Assembly: GCA_028869725.1 (NCBI GenBank)
Contig: JAGWRJ010000932.1
Location: 1 to 16,674, forward strand
Length of the DNA: 16,674 bases
Direction of reading: 5' to 3'
Origin: Alphaproteobacteria bacterium
GTDB taxonomy: Bacteria > Pseudomonadota > Alphaproteobacteria > Micropepsales > Micropepsaceae
Shown here: positions 15,160-16,674 of the stretch, piece by piece
How the letters are laid out: every line of letters starts with the position of its first letter
Numbering within the stretch: the stretch's first letter is position 1
Notes under the pieces: model-generated
The model's input: only the letters and a program-made list of their open reading frames with translations
Databases searched by the model: none
Told to the model about the DNA's origin: nothing
Position numbers and translations under genes: made by a program

Positions 15160-15924
15160 TCAGATGAGCAAGCTGCCGCCATCAACCAATATAGTTTCGC
15201 CGCAGATGAACCCGGCATCATCGGACGCCAGAAATGCTGCAAGCGCGCCGACGTCCCGCGGTTGTCCGATGCGGCCGACTGGAATTTTGTTCTTCACGTA
15301 GATCTCGCCCGCAGGCGTGTTCCACACGTATCGGGTCATGTCGGTCTGAATAAGGCCCGGCGCGATGCCATTCACCCGCACGCCCTTTCCCGCCCATTCG
15401 AGGGCCATTTGCTTGGTCAGTCCGATGAGGCCGTGCTTGGACGGGACATAACCCGCTGCTTCCATCCCCGGCTTGTATCCCAGTATCGAGGAGATATTGA
15501 TAATTACCCCCTTGGATTTTTCGAAGAAGTGAGGCGCCGCCGCCTTGCCAAGTCGGAATGGCACCTCCAGGTTCACCTTCATAATCATCCGCCATTTTTC
15601 AAGCGGGTGATCCAGCAGAAGGTTGTCAGCGTCGATCCCGGCGTTGTTCACCAAAATATCGAGCTTGCCGTAGCGCGCTTCAAGTTGTGGGATCAGCTGA
15701 TCCACAGCCAGATCATCGGTCAAATCCACCCCGAGGAATCCAGCGCGTCCGCCTCCAGCGATGATTTCGTCAGCGGCCACTTTGGCTTTCGCCTCCTCTC
15801 GACCCGTGACGATGACCATCGCACCGGACTCTGCCAGACAGTTGGCGATGCCCAGACCAATGCCACGCGTGCTCCCGGTCACGAGCGCCAGACGGCCATC
15901 TAATTTCTTCGCTTCCTCTTTCAC
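15160..15924 (-). CDS. Classical SDR-family NAD(P)-dependent oxidoreductase
   Basis: 254 residues from a GTG at 15924 with GAGGAG 6 nt upstream. A longer reading to 16170 adds an unstructured Arg/Pro-rich stretch and is rejected. All classical SDR marks are present: TGSTRGIG (16-23) for the cofactor, NNAG (93-96), Asn118, and the catalytic Ser146, Tyr159 and Lys163 (YVPSK). The C-terminus, GETILVDGGSLLI, is the usual one. Residue 42 (GREE) is Arg after the second strand, which favours NADP(H) over NAD(H). It would interconvert an alcohol and a ketone; FabG-like sequences give no finer substrate call. It is 323 bp upstream of dadA on the same strand. A fitting role is to process the ketone left by the transaminases, which is inference. 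FabG of fatty-acid synthesis is unlikely without other fab genes. Confidence 0.92.
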   Translation of the reverse strand: MKEEAKKLDGRLALVTGSTRGIGLGIANCLAESGAMVIVTGREEAKAKVAADEIIAGGGRAGFLGVDLTDDLAVDQLIPQLEARYGKLDILVNNAGIDADNLLLDHPLEKWRMIMKVNLEVPFRLGKAAAPHFFEKSKGVIINISSILGYKPGMEAAGYVPSKHGLIGLTKQMALEWAGKGVRVNGIAPGLIQTDMTRYVWNTPAGEIYVKNKIPVGRIGQPRDVGALAAFLASDDAGFICGETILVDGGSLLI

Positions 15925-15930
15925 CTTGAT

Positions 15931-15936
15931 CTCCTC
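15931..15936 (-). promoter_or_regulatory. Ribosome-binding site that fixes the SDR start at GTG
   Basis: GAGGAG on the minus strand, 6 nt before the GTG at 15924. It overlaps the stop codon (15935-15937) of a short upstream frame, so reinitiation from that frame is possible. Confidence 0.75.
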
Positions 15937-16255
15937 AGTTGTCGGCGCCGAGCATTGCGTAGGGGTGCGGATGCCGCGCCGCCCCGCCGTGCTGATCACG
16001 CTCCTCGGTGAAAGCACTGCAAGTCGCGGCCGGAGTGCCATCCAAGTCGTCCACCGGGTGGGAGAATGCGACAAACATGCAGCGATGTGGATACGGGGAG
16101 GCGCTGCACTTATGCGTTGTCGCGTTGCCTGCGTAGCCGATACGGAAGCCCAAATCGCCTTCGTGAACATTGTGCGAAATCTGCACGGAACTGGCTTGCT
16201 TCAATAAGAAGCCGTAGCTGCTCATCTGTGTTAGGCTAAGCTGGAAAGATTTTGG

Positions 16256-16274
16256 ATATTCATCGACTATACGG
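16256..16274. repeat. ATCGACTATAYGG element, copy 1
   Basis: ATATTCATCGACTATACGG. The second copy at 16426-16454 has the same ends but ten extra bases in the middle. The pair lies in the non-coding region upstream of the SDR gene, where paired regulator sites would be expected. Confidence 0.45.
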
Positions 16275-16330
16275 TTGACACATACGCTCTTGCACATTGC
16301 ATCCGGACCCACGCGAACGGTTTGCACAAC

Positions 16331-16354
16331 TAATTATATTTATAATTATATTTA
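16331..16354. repeat. Perfect tandem 12-bp AT repeat (two copies)
   Basis: TAATTATATTTA is repeated twice back to back, followed by more T/A-rich sequence to about 16370. This stands out from the GC-rich surroundings. It could be an UP-like promoter element, a binding site for a nucleoid protein, or slippage-prone sequence. Confidence 0.7.
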
Positions 16355-16425
16355 CCTTTATTTTCTAGCTAACCCATCCCTTACTTCCGAACACGTAAGC
16401 GCCTTAACGGCTCGCTCTGCCCTTC

Positions 16426-16454
16426 ATATTCATCGATTTTTATCGACTATATGG
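16426..16454. repeat. ATCGACTATAYGG element, copy 2 with internal duplication
   Basis: ATATTCATCGA, then TTTTT, then ATCGACTATATGG. Relative to copy 1 the ATCGA is doubled around a T-run. It is 170 bp to the right of copy 1. Confidence 0.45.
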
Positions 16455-16644
16455 CGACTCATTCGATCTGTCAATGAGCTGGCGCTTGTGCGGACCTGCT
16501 GCAGCCAATTTTCCAAGAGACAGGCCACAGCTACCGCCGTCAACTTTATAATTCTATCGCAGCCAAAGGAGCCGACGAATGCGGGCGCCATCCTGGGTCG
16601 CATTGTCCATACCGTCCTACCGCATTGCGGAGAAAGATGAACGC

Positions 16645-16674
16645 ATGAGTCCGCAAAAAGAATACAAGCCCTTC
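16645..16674 (+). CDS. Start of an unidentified gene cut by the right edge
   Basis: Ten codons from the ATG at 16645 read MSPQKEYKPF and remain open at the window end. GGAG lies 12 nt upstream, a little far. An alternative ATG at 16636 stops after three codons. Too little is present to name a family, and it may not be a gene. Confidence 0.3.
   Translation, partial: MSPQKEYKPF

Larger units (their letters stand above)
15925..16644. other. Upstream region of the SDR gene, AT-rich on the right, with repeats
   Basis: Some 720 bp without a confident gene. A minus-strand frame (15935-16327, or from an internal ATG at 16078, 47 codons) ends exactly at the SDR ribosome site but has no recognisable domain. 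The right half is AT-rich and contains a tandem 12-mer (16331-16354) and two related ATCGACTATAYGG elements (16256-16274, 16426-16454). It probably holds divergent promoters for the SDR gene and the gene entering at the right edge. Confidence 0.45.

Noticed and set aside
14838..15242. 134-codon minus-strand frame between SDR and dadA
   Set aside because: It overlaps the end of the SDR gene, has no ribosome site and resembles no family I know.
15935..16327. 130-codon minus-strand frame ending at the SDR ribosome site
   Set aside because: No domain, no ribosome site, and an odd Cys/His-rich composition. It could be a leader peptide in its last 47 codons, but nothing proves it.
1..16674. CRISPR arrays, insertion sequences, rRNA or phage genes
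   Set aside because: I looked for regularly spaced repeats, transposase motifs, terminal inverted repeats and rRNA-like sequence on both strands and saw none.

Overview
The window looks like a piece of a Gram-negative, probably proteobacterial chromosome. It carries an outer-membrane TonB-dependent receptor with a signal peptide and TonB box, a TPR-sulfotransferase, and a DadA closely resembling the enterobacterial enzyme. The style of the receptor and the receptor/TPR-sulfotransferase/MFS neighbourhood are what I associate with sphingomonad-like alphaproteobacteria. That placement is an impression, not a demonstrated assignment.

Left part (1-7.3 kb): an MFS transporter runs off the left edge (minus). 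Upstream of it on the same strand is a TonB-dependent receptor with a GTG start. Diverging from the receptor across a gene-free leader of almost 800 bp is a TPR-containing sulfotransferase (plus). A TetR-type repressor follows (minus). This part uses more A/T-rich codons and has long non-coding gaps.

Middle and right part (8.0-16 kb): two enzyme blocks diverge from a 715-bp intergenic region. Leftward (minus) are an imine reductase/reductive-aminase family enzyme and a small adrenodoxin-type [2Fe-2S] ferredoxin. Rightward (plus) is a tight three-gene operon with good ribosome-binding sites: a class III (GSA-aminomutase-like) aminotransferase, a class IV (R)-amine transaminase very like the fungal (R)-selective enzymes, and a PhyH-family Fe(II)/2-oxoglutarate dioxygenase. 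Converging on it (minus) are a D-amino-acid dehydrogenase (dadA) and, upstream of dadA, an SDR oxidoreductase. The first codons of an unidentified plus-strand gene lie at the right edge.

Reading as a whole: the set looks like a chiral-amine metabolism island. The most specific idea is a cycle in which the (R)-transaminase moves an amino group from an (R)-amine to pyruvate, giving a ketone and D-alanine, and DadA oxidises D-alanine back to pyruvate and ammonium. The class III aminotransferase, imine reductase, dioxygenase and SDR would act on the same carbon skeleton. A 15-bp motif, [AG]ATAAATATTG[AG][CT]TA, occurs in front of the receptor, the imine reductase and the aminotransferase operon. 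It suggests that uptake and metabolism share one regulator. The pathway, substrate and regulator are inferences; the gene families and the motif copies are read directly from the sequence.
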